Source of the DNA: Candidatus Iainarchaeum sp.
Lineage (GTDB): Archaea; Iainarchaeota; Iainarchaeia; Iainarchaeales; JAGVWC01
Assembly: GCA_018304465.1 (NCBI GenBank)
Contig: JAGVWC010000011.1
Location: 62,001 to 126,000 of the forward strand
Length of the DNA stretch: 64,000 bases
Reading direction: 5' to 3'
This document shows, piece by piece, positions 35,574 to 44,697 of the stretch (the stretch's first letter is position 1; each line of letters starts with the position of its first letter). The notes beneath the pieces are model-generated. The model had not been told where the DNA came from. It searched no databases and saw nothing but the letters and a program-made list of their open reading frames with translations. The position numbers were made by a program, and so were the translations under genes.

Positions 35574-35647
35574 CAGCCAAACGTCTTATTTTTCCTGTTG
35601 ATTTTTATTCCAGCGAATAAAGATATCTTCCCAGAATTGTTCTTGCC
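35573..35647 (-). repeat. scpA 3'-end repeat, resident copy inside scpA
   Basis: This is the genuine 3' end of scpA plus about 13 bp beyond the stop. It encodes QEQFWEDIFIRWNKNQQEK and serves as the reference for all other copies. The outer boundary beyond the stop is (T/A)CAGCCAA on the plus strand. Confidence 0.9.
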
Positions 35648-36392
35648 AAATCATGATTTGGTTTCGATTGGCCAAAAACAACAATGGAATAAAATTGTTC
35701 ACGACTTCGATGGGGTCGTTTTTGTGTTCGGCGGTTAACTGCGAAAACAACACGAGTCCCTGCGAATCCGCGCGCGCTTTGATCTTGTTCAACACATCCG
35801 CCATTTTTTCTTCAATGTTAAAACTCGGGTCCGGCATCACGAAGCGCAGTTCCTCGAGTTTTTTGGCAAACCGCGACTGCGTCGAGGATTTGGCCAGCAT
35901 GGTTTCAATGGTTTGCACCAGTGAATCAAGCGTAACGGGTCCTTCGCGCATCATGCGGGTTCCGCGTAACTCCGGGATCTGGGCGGCAAGCAACGCGCGT
36001 TCTTCCGGCGACAATTCTTTTTCCTTTAATTCGTCTTCCAGTTCTTCAAGACTTGTCAAACGCAGGGTTTTCGCTTTGTGTTTAAGCAAAATCGCGGTCG
36101 CCAAAATCGCGTTGGCGGGCACGCGCAGATTCGACCGTTCCAACAAATTTATTTTGGACAAATACAAATCCGCCAAGCGAATCACGTCAATGTTCCACGG
36201 ATCCATTTTTTCGGCTTTCACGATATCAAGCAAAATCGTTTTCCAAGCCGGCTGGTCAATCAAGTCCACCAAATATTCATGCGTCACTTCTTCGGGCAAC
36301 GCGTATTCGATCAACTGTTCCGAATCCGCCTCTTCTTTTTGATGCGATTCCACGGTGCTTTCGGTTACATCCGGTTTTTTTTTGGGAGACAT
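35586..36392 (-). CDS. scpA: Segregation and condensation protein A (kleisin)
   Basis: 268 residues. ScpA is the kleisin subunit that bridges SMC heads in chromosome condensation. The N-terminal SMC-binding region is EYLVDLIDQPAWKTILLDIV with KAEKMDPWNIDVIRLADLYL, followed by the typical TAILLKHKAKTLRL. The C-terminal winged helix ends QEQFWEDIFIRWNKN. No smc or scpB is in the window. A TATA (TTTATATTC, about 36415-36423) is 27 bp upstream of the ATG (leaderless). Its last 60 bp are the source of the dispersed repeats. Confidence 0.92.
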   Translation of the reverse strand: MSPKKKPDVTESTVESHQKEEADSEQLIEYALPEEVTHEYLVDLIDQPAWKTILLDIVKAEKMDPWNIDVIRLADLYLSKINLLERSNLRVPANAILATAILLKHKAKTLRLTSLEELEDELKEKELSPEERALLAAQIPELRGTRMMREGPVTLDSLVQTIETMLAKSSTQSRFAKKLEELRFVMPDPSFNIEEKMADVLNKIKARADSQGLVLFSQLTAEHKNDPIEVVNNFIPLLFLANRNQIMIWQEQFWEDIFIRWNKNQQEK

Positions 36393-36563
36393 ACGATACC
36401 AAATAAGGCTTTAAAAAGAATATAAATCAGGGGGTTTCCCACGTTTTATGTAGACTAAAAGGGCTTTTTTGAAATGCGAAAACCAGTTTCCAGAACCAAT
36501 GACCACAAACGGATCGTGATTGAAAACCCCTTGTCGCCGCCAACAGCAAATAAAAACCTCTTA

Positions 36564-38144
36564 TTATTTTGGAATCCTTTTTTTCATCCGGTTTTTGCGA
36601 TAAACGTTCGCGAACCGATGCGCTTCGTCGCGAAGATTGGTTAACACGCGTAACCCGGGGCTGCTTCGATCAAGAGCGATCGCTGTACTGCGAATCGGAA
36701 CGAATATTTCCTCGTTTCTTTTCGCTAACCCGATGACCGGAAGAGACAAATTCATTTTTCGGAATACCATAAGCGCCGTGGACAACTGGCCTTTTCCACC
36801 GTCCACGACCACCAAATCCGGCAACGGCAAGTCTTTGGACAAGCTTCCGCCGTACCGGCGGTCCAACACTTCAAACATCGCGGCATAATCGTCTCCCGGT
36901 TGCGCCGTCAAAATCCTGAATTTTCGATAATTCGCCTTGTTGGGTTTTCCGTTTTCAAACACCACCATGGACGCCACGGTTTCGGACCCGCCCATATGTG
37001 AAATATCAAAGCATTCAATGCGCTTAGGGGTCTTGGGCAAAAACAGCCTCGTTTTCAGTTCCACCAATGGATCCGCCGTCGGATTCAACGCGTATTCCAG
37101 GTTTTTTTTGGCGATATCCAGCATTCGCTTGGCATCCGCCGAGGGATTCCAACGCACCGCTACCGGATAACCGGCCGAATCGGACAAGACAATCATGATT
37201 TCATCGGCGCGCGCGATCGGCTCCGACAAAACGATTTCATGCGGCGGAACGTTTTGCGAATAATACTCAAGCAAAAAATCCTCGACGATATCCGTCGAAA
37301 CAAGCTTTGAATCAAACGAAAAAAGTTTTTTTCCAAGCAACGTTCCGCGACGAAACGGCAGCACCAGCAAGCGAACGCCGTCCTCCGTTTTTTTGAACGC
37401 GATGAAATCCTGGTTTTTGTTTTTGAACGTGTCCACGACTTGCTTTTCCATTTTTCCTTTCAATGTCTCGATGGCCTCGCGTTTCTGCAACGCCAATTCG
37501 AAATTCTGGCTTTTGGCCAGCAATTTCATTTCTTCTTCCAGAATCGAAATCAAGGTTTCGCGTTTTCCCGAAAAAAAATCCGCGGCTTTTTCAACCTGAA
37601 CGGCGTACTCTTCGCGCGAAACGTTTTGGATGCAAGGCGCCGTGCATTGTCCCATATAAAATTTCAAACACGCTTTTTTCGGAAGGGTTTTACAGGTTCG
37701 GATCCTGAAAGTTTTTTCGACCATGTCAATCATGGTGTGGCGCGCAGAACCGTCCACAAACGGACCGAAAACCAGGTCTTTTGGGTCAAGGTTTTTTTTG
37801 GGTTCTCGCACCACCACAATCTTTGAGAACGGTTCGTTCGTGACTTTGACGTACGGATAACGATAGGAATCCTTCAAATCGACGTTGTATTTTCCCTTGA
37901 ATTTCTTGATCAAATTCGATTCCAAAATCAAGGCTTCGGTTTCATTCGACGTAATGATGAATTCAATATCTGCGATCTGCTCCACCAATTGCATGGTTTT
38001 CGAATCATGTTTTTTGTTGTTAAAATAACTCGAAATGCGATTTTTGAGGTCCTTGGCTTTGCCAACGTAAATCACGGTCGCCAAAGCGTCTTTCATGAGG
38101 TAAACGCCGGGCGAATGAGGGGCAAGCGAAACAAAAGAAGGCAT
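36564..38144 (-). CDS. uvrC: UvrC excinuclease subunit, lacking the C-terminal HhH domain
   Basis: About 526 residues. UvrC makes both incisions in nucleotide excision repair. The GIY-YIG domain is at the N-terminus (PHSPGVYLMKDALATVIYVG). CTAPCIQNVSREEYAVQV is the Cys-rich segment and the UVR motif follows. The RNase H-like domain starts ECFDISHMGGSETVASMVVF and contains DLVVVDGGKGQL. The protein stops just after RDEAHRFANVYRKNR, where other UvrCs continue with about 60 residues of helix-hairpin-helix. The frame is open to 38657 but homology begins at ATG 38144. Confidence 0.93.
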   Translation of the reverse strand: MPSFVSLAPHSPGVYLMKDALATVIYVGKAKDLKNRISSYFNNKKHDSKTMQLVEQIADIEFIITSNETEALILESNLIKKFKGKYNVDLKDSYRYPYVKVTNEPFSKIVVVREPKKNLDPKDLVFGPFVDGSARHTMIDMVEKTFRIRTCKTLPKKACLKFYMGQCTAPCIQNVSREEYAVQVEKAADFFSGKRETLISILEEEMKLLAKSQNFELALQKREAIETLKGKMEKQVVDTFKNKNQDFIAFKKTEDGVRLLVLPFRRGTLLGKKLFSFDSKLVSTDIVEDFLLEYYSQNVPPHEIVLSEPIARADEIMIVLSDSAGYPVAVRWNPSADAKRMLDIAKKNLEYALNPTADPLVELKTRLFLPKTPKRIECFDISHMGGSETVASMVVFENGKPNKANYRKFRILTAQPGDDYAAMFEVLDRRYGGSLSKDLPLPDLVVVDGGKGQLSTALMVFRKMNLSLPVIGLAKRNEEIFVPIRSTAIALDRSSPGLRVLTNLRDEAHRFANVYRKNRMKKRIPK

Positions 38145-38229
38145 GAAGTAATTATGTACAAGACTTTTTTTAAGGTATTCGACCACCAAAACGAATAATA
38201 AGAAAAAAAAACCATTTGAATCGGGAAAA

Positions 38230-38874
38230 ATGGCTTTGCCGCGACCAAGAAAAATTTTGAAAGAAAAAATCCTGAATGTCAGGCGAAAAGCCCGCGTCAT
38301 CCGTCGAAAAGCGCGGGTATTCGCATCCAAACAACTGGAACAAAGCGAAAACAGACTGCTAAAACCAGTGGATGGCCGAAAACCGGGTCCGGTCCGAAAA
38401 AAAATCGCTTTGGCGTTACGCGTATACCGGCTGGGACCCGTAATCCAGCAAAAAATGAGACAATTTTCAACCGAAGTCGATGTATCCAGCCAGCGGTTTG
38501 GATTGATCAAAGAAAATACCGCGGAACTTGATCGACTGAGTCGGCGAATAAGAAATTTGGGCCGCGACAGAACCCGCGGTGACCCCGAACGAATGGATGC
38601 CCGGTTGCTTCGGCAAGCCCGGCTGTGCGAAGACGAAATTTTGCGCACGCACCGCATCCTTCGGATCGCCGACGAGATTCATTCGTACTTGAATGCCCGA
38701 AAAAAAGTCTTGGGCCCATTCATGGGAAAAAAATTCCGCATGATCTATGAAAAAGACGCCCGCGTCTGGAGCGACCCCGAATTCCGAAAACGCCAGGAAG
38801 ACCTGTTGACGTTTCTCACTGCGGCCAAAGAATCCGCCGTTTTTTCCATTAAAACCCGGGAACGTTATTCTTAA
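38230..38874 (+). CDS. Hypothetical basic helical protein
   Basis: 214 residues, not recognised. The first 60 residues are Lys/Arg-rich (KILNVRRKARVIRRKARVFA). The remainder is predicted helical/coiled-coil (ENTAELDRLSRRIRNLGR, LLRQARLCEDEILRTHRI). It could be a nucleic-acid-associated protein. It lies between uvrC and the uvrBA operon on the opposite strand and overlaps the 3' end of uvrA by 4 bp. Confidence 0.65.
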   Translation: MALPRPRKILKEKILNVRRKARVIRRKARVFASKQLEQSENRLLKPVDGRKPGPVRKKIALALRVYRLGPVIQQKMRQFSTEVDVSSQRFGLIKENTAELDRLSRRIRNLGRDRTRGDPERMDARLLRQARLCEDEILRTHRILRIADEIHSYLNARKKVLGPFMGKKFRMIYEKDARVWSDPEFRKRQEDLLTFLTAAKESAVFSIKTRERYS

Positions 38875-41729
38875 TCCGTTTTTTCATTGATCGGCGAAGA
38901 AACATTTTTTTCTTTGGGTGAAAGGGTTTGTTTTAGAAACTGACCCGTATAACTCTTCGAATTGGCCGTAACATCTTCCGGAGTGCCCTTGGCAATGATT
39001 TGTCCGCCGCCCAAACCGCCTTCCGGACCCAAATCAATGATGTAATCCGCGGATTTGATCACGTCCAGGTTGTGCTCCACAATAATCACGGTATTACGGC
39101 TCGCAATGAGACGATTGAGGACTTCCAATAGTTTTTTCACGTCTGCAAAATGCAGTCCCGTCGTCGGCTCGTCCAGCAGATAAATCGTGGAACCCGTTTC
39201 GCGTTTGGACAATTCTTTCGCGATTTTCACCCGCTGGGCTTCTCCGCCGGAAAGCGTGGTCGCGCTTTGACCCATTTTGATGTAATTCAAACCCACGTCC
39301 GCCAAAAGCGCGAGTTTGTTGCGAATCCGCGGAATATTCTCGAAAAAAACAACCGCTTCTTCGACGCTCATGTTCAATACATCGGAAACGTTTTTTCCTT
39401 TGTACGTAATCGAAAGCGTTTCCCGGTTAAACCGCGTTCCCTTGCATTCTTCGCAAACCACCGTGACGTCAGGCAAAAAATTCATTTCAATCGTGTTCGA
39501 TCCGTTGCCTTCGCACGCTTCGCATCGCCCCCCCGGAACGTTAAACGAAAAACGACCCGGTCCAAAACCCCGAATCTTCGCTTCGCGAGTGGACGCATAC
39601 AAGTCCCGGACCAAATCGAATACCCCGATATAGGTTCCCGGGTTCGATCGCGGGGTTCGGCCGATCGGCTGTTGATTAATATTAATGACCTTGTCAATCT
39701 GATCCAGGCCCGTGAGCTTTGAAAACAGACCCACTTTCAAATCGGAGTGATTCAAGCGATTCGAAAGCAACGGAAACAAGGTATCATTGATTAAAGAGCT
39801 TTTTCCGCTGCCGGAAACCCCAGTAATACACGTCATGACCCCCAGCGGAAACTCGACGTCGATGTTTTTGAGGTTGTGTTCCTTGCAGCCAAACAACACC
39901 AGTTTTTTTTCGGATTTCCGACGGGTTTTGGGAACCGGAATTTTTTCTTTTCCGGACAAAAACTTTCCCGTAAGCGACTTCGGATTCGCCTCGATTTCCG
40001 CCGGAGTCCCCGTAGCCACGACAAATCCGCCGTGAATCCCCGCGCCGGGACCGATGTCGATCACGAAATCGGCTTGCCGAATCGTATCATCATCATGTTC
40101 CACGACGAGCACGGTGTTTCCCAGGTCCCGCAAGCGCTGCAAGGTCTCGATCAAACGCTGATTGTCCCGCTGATGCAAGCCAATGCTTGGTTCGTCCAGA
40201 ATATACATGACGCCGGTCAGATTGGACCCGATTTGCGTCGCCAAGCGAATCCGTTGGCTTTCGCCGCCCGACAACGTTGCCGCCGGACGAGACAACGTCA
40301 AGTACCCCAATCCCACGTTTCGAATGAAAAACAACCGGTCGCGGATTTCCTTTAAAACCTGTCGAGAGATTTCGAAATCTTTTTTGGACAAATCCAGGTT
40401 CTTGAAAAAATCAACCAGATCCAACACCGTTAAATCAGAGACTTCGATGACGTTTTTTTCGCCGACAGTCACCGCCAAACTCAACGGTTTTAACCGGTGT
40501 CCCTTGCATGTTTCACACGTCTGAACCCGCATGAATTCTTCCATGTCCTGGCGTCTGCGCTCGGACTTGGTTTCGGTATACAATCGTTTTTGCAACGGAA
40601 TGATTCCTTCAAACCGCGTGGTTCCCGAAAAACTCGAATCGGTATTAACGGAATTGTATTCGAACTTCACCGGCTCGTCGCTTCCGTACAAAATGATTTT
40701 CTGGTATTGTTTGGACAACTGGTTCCACGAAACATTCAGTGAAAACTTGAAATGCCGGGCCAAAGACGCGAGTTGCTGGCCGCGCCAACCCGTCAAAGAA
40801 CCGAATCCCGGCAGTGCAATCGCGCCTTTTAGGATCGATACGGTTTTGTCCGGAATTACGAGATCCGGATCGAACTCTTGCTTGTATCCGATTCCGTGGC
40901 ATTCGTCACAAGCGCCAAACGGCGAATTAAAACTGAACATTCGCGGCTGTAATTCCTCAAAACTGATCTCGTGCTCGTCACATGAAAGCTTTTTCGAATA
41001 CGATTTCGAGTCTTTTCCCGACTTGACGACGACAAAACCATTCGCGAGTCCCGCCGCGGTTTCGATCGCGTCCGCGATCCGCGACTGGTTTTCCTTTAAA
41101 ACCGCAAGCCGGTCCACGACCACGTCGATGCTGTGTTTTTTTTGCTTGTCCAAATCCAGTTTGTCTCCGGCCGAATACGAAAACCCGTCGATAAAAAACC
41201 GTGCAAACCCCTTTTTTCCGAGGTCTTCCACCATTTTTTCGTAGGTTCCTTTTTTCTGGCGGACAATCGGCGCCATCACCTGAATGGGCTGGGACGCGTA
41301 CTGCTTGAAAATCGAATCCACGATGGCGTCGGTTGAAGTCGAAGACAATACTTTTCCGCACACCGGACAATGAGGAGTACCGATGCGCGCGTACAACAAA
41401 CGCAAATAATCGAATATTTCGGTAATGGTTCCAACCGTCGAACGCGGGTTCTTACTGGTCGATTTTTGTTCGATCGAAATCGCGGGAGACAATCCTTCAA
41501 TGGAATCCACGTCCGGCTTGTTCATCAAACCCAAAAACTGGCGCGCATACGCCGAAAGGCTTTCCACGTACCGGCGCTGGCCTTCGGCATACAAGGTATC
41601 GAACGCAAGGGTCGATTTGCCCGAACCCGAAACTCCCGTGATCACGATCAGTTTGTTGCGCGGCAAATCCAGACTGATGTTTTTGAGGTTGTGTTCGCGG
41701 CAACCGCGTAACCGAATAAAATCATCCAT
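38871..41729 (-). CDS. uvrA: UvrA excinuclease ATPase subunit
   Basis: About 952 residues, the normal UvrA length; recognises DNA lesions with UvrB. Tandem ABC ATPase halves: Walker A ITGVSGSGKSTLAFDTLYAE and ITGVSGSGKSSLINDTL; signatures LSGGESQRIRLA and LSGGEAQRVKIAKELS; Walker B VMYILDEPSIGLH and IYLLDEPTTGLH. The zinc modules (CPVCGKV, CETCKGHRL, CEACEGNGS with CEECKGTRFN) are intact. ATG 41729 follows AGGAGAG and lies 10 bp after the uvrB stop, so uvrB-uvrA form an operon. The open frame to 41807 is not part of the gene. Confidence 0.97.
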   Translation of the reverse strand: MDDFIRLRGCREHNLKNISLDLPRNKLIVITGVSGSGKSTLAFDTLYAEGQRRYVESLSAYARQFLGLMNKPDVDSIEGLSPAISIEQKSTSKNPRSTVGTITEIFDYLRLLYARIGTPHCPVCGKVLSSTSTDAIVDSIFKQYASQPIQVMAPIVRQKKGTYEKMVEDLGKKGFARFFIDGFSYSAGDKLDLDKQKKHSIDVVVDRLAVLKENQSRIADAIETAAGLANGFVVVKSGKDSKSYSKKLSCDEHEISFEELQPRMFSFNSPFGACDECHGIGYKQEFDPDLVIPDKTVSILKGAIALPGFGSLTGWRGQQLASLARHFKFSLNVSWNQLSKQYQKIILYGSDEPVKFEYNSVNTDSSFSGTTRFEGIIPLQKRLYTETKSERRRQDMEEFMRVQTCETCKGHRLKPLSLAVTVGEKNVIEVSDLTVLDLVDFFKNLDLSKKDFEISRQVLKEIRDRLFFIRNVGLGYLTLSRPAATLSGGESQRIRLATQIGSNLTGVMYILDEPSIGLHQRDNQRLIETLQRLRDLGNTVLVVEHDDDTIRQADFVIDIGPGAGIHGGFVVATGTPAEIEANPKSLTGKFLSGKEKIPVPKTRRKSEKKLVLFGCKEHNLKNIDVEFPLGVMTCITGVSGSGKSSLINDTLFPLLSNRLNHSDLKVGLFSKLTGLDQIDKVININQQPIGRTPRSNPGTYIGVFDLVRDLYASTREAKIRGFGPGRFSFNVPGGRCEACEGNGSNTIEMNFLPDVTVVCEECKGTRFNRETLSITYKGKNVSDVLNMSVEEAVVFFENIPRIRNKLALLADVGLNYIKMGQSATTLSGGEAQRVKIAKELSKRETGSTIYLLDEPTTGLHFADVKKLLEVLNRLIASRNTVIIVEHNLDVIKSADYIIDLGPEGGLGGGQIIAKGTPEDVTANSKSYTGQFLKQTLSPKEKNVSSPINEKTD

Positions 41730-41739
41730 TTTTTCTCTC

Positions 41740-43674
41740 CTATTTTCCCGCTTTGAACCGTTTTTCCATCTGATGAATCCGGTCCCGAAGCACGATCGCT
41801 TTTTCAAACTGCAGTTCTTCCGCGGCCACGTTCATTTCCGCTTCGAGTTCGATCAGCAACGCGGGAATATTGTCCTTTGGAATCGTTTCCACGCTTGACA
41901 AATCCATATCGCCTTCCTTGATGGCCTTGATGATCGTTTTCGGAACGATCCCGTGTTTTTCGTTGAACTCCAGTTGCTTGGCGCGGCGACGATTCGTCTC
42001 GTCAATCGCCCGTTTCATCGAATCCGTCATCCGGGAAGAATACAAAATCACGCGTCCCTCGGAATTCCGCGCCGCACGTCCAATCGTCTGGATCAACGAC
42101 CGGTCGTTTCGCAAAAAACCTTCCTGATCCGCGTCCAAAATCGCGACCAAAGCGACTTCCGGAATATCCAATCCTTCGCGCAGCAAATTGATTCCGACCA
42201 ACGTGTCGAATTTTTTCAATCGCAACTGGCGAATCACTTCGGTTCGCTCCAACGTATCGATTTCCGAATGCAAATATCTCACTTTCAATTGTTTTTTGGC
42301 GAAAAACTCGGTCAAATCCTCCGCCATTTTCTTGGTCAAGGTCGTTACCAGCGTTCGAAAACCCTTTGCGGTGGTTGATTCGATTTCTTTGAACAAATCA
42401 TTCACCTGATCGTTTGACGGACGCACTTCAATGATCGGATCCACAAGCCCTGTGGGACGAATGATCTGTTCCACGACTTTTTTCGAATGCTTAAACTCGT
42501 AATCCGCCGGCGTCGCGCTCGTAAACACCACGTTTTTGAGGTATTTTTCGAATTCCTCGAACGAAAGCGGACGGTTATCGAACGCGCTGGGCAACCGAAA
42601 CCCATGGTCCACCAGGCTTTTTTTGCGCGACTGATCCCCTTTCAACATTCCGTGAATCTGCGGCAACGACACGTGCGATTCGTCGATAATCATCAAAAAA
42701 TCTTTCGGAAAAAAATCCAAGAGACAATACGGCGGCTCGCCGGGTTTTCGGCCGTCAAAATGACGCGAATAATTCTCGATTCCGCTGCAATACCCGAGTT
42801 CCTCGATCATTTCCAAATCATAAAACGTGCGCGAACGCAAGCGTTCTTGTTCCAACGGACCCAAGTTCGGCAGCCATTCCTTTAACTCTGTTCGAATCGA
42901 TTCGATCGCCCGGTTCCGCTGGTCTTCTTCGATCACGAAGTGCCGCGCGGGAAACAACACGATCGCATTCATTTTTTCGACCAATTGGTTCGTTAACGCG
43001 TTTCGAACCGAAATCGCCTCTACCGTGTCCCCGAAAAACTCGATGCGCGTAAACGAGTCATCGGTTCCGCTTCGAATATCCACAATATCGCCCAGCACCC
43101 GGATTTTTCCCGGCGAAAAATCGACATTGTTGCGCTGATACTGAATATCCACCAGCTTTTCAATCAAAGTATTGCGGTTAATTTCCTCGCCGACCCGCAC
43201 CGAAACCGCCATTTTGGCATAGTTTTCCGGGTCCCCCAACCCATAAATACACGAGACACTTGAAACAATGATCACGTCTTTTCGCGTCATCAACGCATGC
43301 GTGGCCTCCAGGCGCAATTGCTCGATTTTTTCATTGATTTGCGCGTCTTTTTCAATATACACGTCTTTTCCCGGCAAATACGATTCCGGCTGGTAATAAT
43401 CGTAATACGAAACAAAATAATGCACCGAATTATTCGGAAAAAACGCCTTGAACTCGTTAAACAACTGGGCCGCCAAGGTCTTGTTGTGACACAACACCAA
43501 CGTGGGTTTTTGGACTTTTTCAATCACGTTTGAAACCGTAAACGTCTTTCCGCTGCCCGTGACCCCAAGCAACGTGAGCAACCCGCCGGTCTTGAGGCCT
43601 TCGGCTAATTCTTTAATCGCTTGGGGCTGGTCTCCAGCAGGCTGGAACGAACTTTCCACTTTGAATAGAGGCAT
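41740..43674 (-). CDS. uvrB: UvrB excinuclease helicase subunit
   Basis: 644 residues. Superfamily 2 helicase that verifies damage and recruits UvrC. Walker A is LGVTGSGKTFTVSNVIEKV, the beta-hairpin region is YYDYYQPESYLPGKDVYIEK, the DEAD-like motif is DFLMIIDESHVSLPQ, and motif VI is QTIGRAARNSEGRVILY. The C-terminal UVR motif (ALLIELEAEMNVAAEELQFE) that contacts UvrC is present. Bacterial-type; uvrA follows 10 bp downstream. Confidence 0.97.
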   Translation of the reverse strand: MPLFKVESSFQPAGDQPQAIKELAEGLKTGGLLTLLGVTGSGKTFTVSNVIEKVQKPTLVLCHNKTLAAQLFNEFKAFFPNNSVHYFVSYYDYYQPESYLPGKDVYIEKDAQINEKIEQLRLEATHALMTRKDVIIVSSVSCIYGLGDPENYAKMAVSVRVGEEINRNTLIEKLVDIQYQRNNVDFSPGKIRVLGDIVDIRSGTDDSFTRIEFFGDTVEAISVRNALTNQLVEKMNAIVLFPARHFVIEEDQRNRAIESIRTELKEWLPNLGPLEQERLRSRTFYDLEMIEELGYCSGIENYSRHFDGRKPGEPPYCLLDFFPKDFLMIIDESHVSLPQIHGMLKGDQSRKKSLVDHGFRLPSAFDNRPLSFEEFEKYLKNVVFTSATPADYEFKHSKKVVEQIIRPTGLVDPIIEVRPSNDQVNDLFKEIESTTAKGFRTLVTTLTKKMAEDLTEFFAKKQLKVRYLHSEIDTLERTEVIRQLRLKKFDTLVGINLLREGLDIPEVALVAILDADQEGFLRNDRSLIQTIGRAARNSEGRVILYSSRMTDSMKRAIDETNRRRAKQLEFNEKHGIVPKTIIKAIKEGDMDLSSVETIPKDNIPALLIELEAEMNVAAEELQFEKAIVLRDRIHQMEKRFKAGK

Positions 43675-43866
43675 ATCTCATCAGACAAATAATTTTTTTG
43701 GGGAATTCGGCACCTGCTCGTAGAATGAAAGGAAAAAACAGGAACAGAACAAACAATTAGTTCAGGAAAACGTTAAAAGAATATGCAAGCCGATTCGCCA
43801 GTAAAACCCGACAAAAACCACAAGCAAAAGTCTCAAGCCGAAAAAACATTTTTGAAAAGGTTCTTC
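43675..43866. other. Short intergenic stretch, nothing identified
   Basis: About 190 bp between uvrB and the TrmB-type regulator. It is AT-rich and purine-rich. No gene, scpA-type repeat or clear RNA is seen; it presumably holds the uvrBA promoter. Confidence 0.4.
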
Positions 43867-44619
43867 TTACGCTTTACTTGCTTCCCACATAATATTGAAG
43901 TAAACCTTAAAGCTATCCGCCAAAGATTTGTCCCGAACCAATAACGCAAGCGGGGTTTTTAACACAAAACAAAATAGCACGCATTCATTGTAAATATCCA
44001 CCCAATTCGGACTGACCAGCTCATTTGGCAGGTATCGAACTTTTGTTAACTTGAATTTTTTTCGAACTTGTCCAAAATCACGCACATTGCTGTTATACAA
44101 AATTTTCATGCGAATTCCACGACTTTCCCGTCGACGATGAAAATTCAAAAACCACGACTCCCATTTTTCGTTTGCGATGCGAGGAGCCCCAAAAACAAGC
44201 AAGGAATCCCCTGATTTTAGGCCTTTAAGCAATTCTTCGCGAACGGACCGCAAACCATGAAAACCTTCGGTTACTTCCGCAAAAGACCCAAAGGAAAAAG
44301 ATTTCCGCTGCTGTTCAAGGGATGGAAGCAGCGTCAAAATCTTTTTCTTCATCACGGCTAATTTTTGCTCTTTTTTTTGAACATACTCGACTAGGGTGTG
44401 GGTATCATTTGCAAGAAACTGTTTCACTCTGTTTTTGATAATGTATCCGGCTAAGCCCTTGTCAATCAACCGGTTTAAAATGTCATAAATCTTAGATTTT
44501 GAAACACCGCTTTCCTTGGCTATTCTTCCAACACCGCTTTCCCCCAAGCGAACCAACGAAAAATACACTCGTGTTTCTCCGTTGCTTAATCCCAATTCTC
44601 GAAAAACTTCTTCTTCCAT
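43867..44619 (-). CDS. TrmB-family transcriptional regulator
   Basis: 250 residues. The N-terminal winged helix has LSNGETRVYFSLVRLGESGV and RIAKESGVSKSKIYDILNRL. A coiled-coil dimer helix follows (VQKKEQKLAVMKKKILTLL). The C-terminal domain resembles the TrmB effector/PLD-like region (LLVFGAPRIANEKWESWFL). TrmB proteins usually respond to sugars, but this short type has no obvious maltose-binding part. It is divergent from a methyltransferase/aminotransferase operon, its probable target. Confidence 0.88.
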   Translation of the reverse strand: MEEEVFRELGLSNGETRVYFSLVRLGESGVGRIAKESGVSKSKIYDILNRLIDKGLAGYIIKNRVKQFLANDTHTLVEYVQKKEQKLAVMKKKILTLLPSLEQQRKSFSFGSFAEVTEGFHGLRSVREELLKGLKSGDSLLVFGAPRIANEKWESWFLNFHRRRESRGIRMKILYNSNVRDFGQVRKKFKLTKVRYLPNELVSPNWVDIYNECVLFCFVLKTPLALLVRDKSLADSFKVYFNIMWEASKA

Positions 44620-44652
44620 AACCTATTTACAAAACAAATGTATTAAAAGTAT

Positions 44653-44664
44653 CCCCCTAGGGGG
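44653..44664. promoter_or_regulatory. CCCCCTAGGGGG palindrome between divergent promoters
   Basis: A perfect 12-bp GC palindrome in an AT-rich setting. On one side AAAATATATGG (44672-44682) lies about 21 bp before the methyltransferase ATG. On the other, TTTTAATAC (about 44640-44648) lies about 25 bp before the TrmB start. The palindrome is directly upstream of both core promoters and is a strong candidate operator for the TrmB-type protein. Confidence 0.55.
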
Positions 44665-44697
44665 GAAATCGAAAATATATGGCTAAAACACAGCAAT

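Noticed and set aside
26581-35647. Classical integron with attC sites
   Set aside because: No IntI-type integrase is recognisable and the repeats are the coding 3' end of scpA rather than imperfect palindromes with GTTRRRY-type ends. The array-like layout is kept as a finding under a different interpretation.
36564-38657. 697-residue version of UvrC
   Set aside because: The first ~170 residues are Ser/Arg-rich, lie antisense to the plausible 214-residue gene and precede the GIY-YIG domain that starts at 38144.
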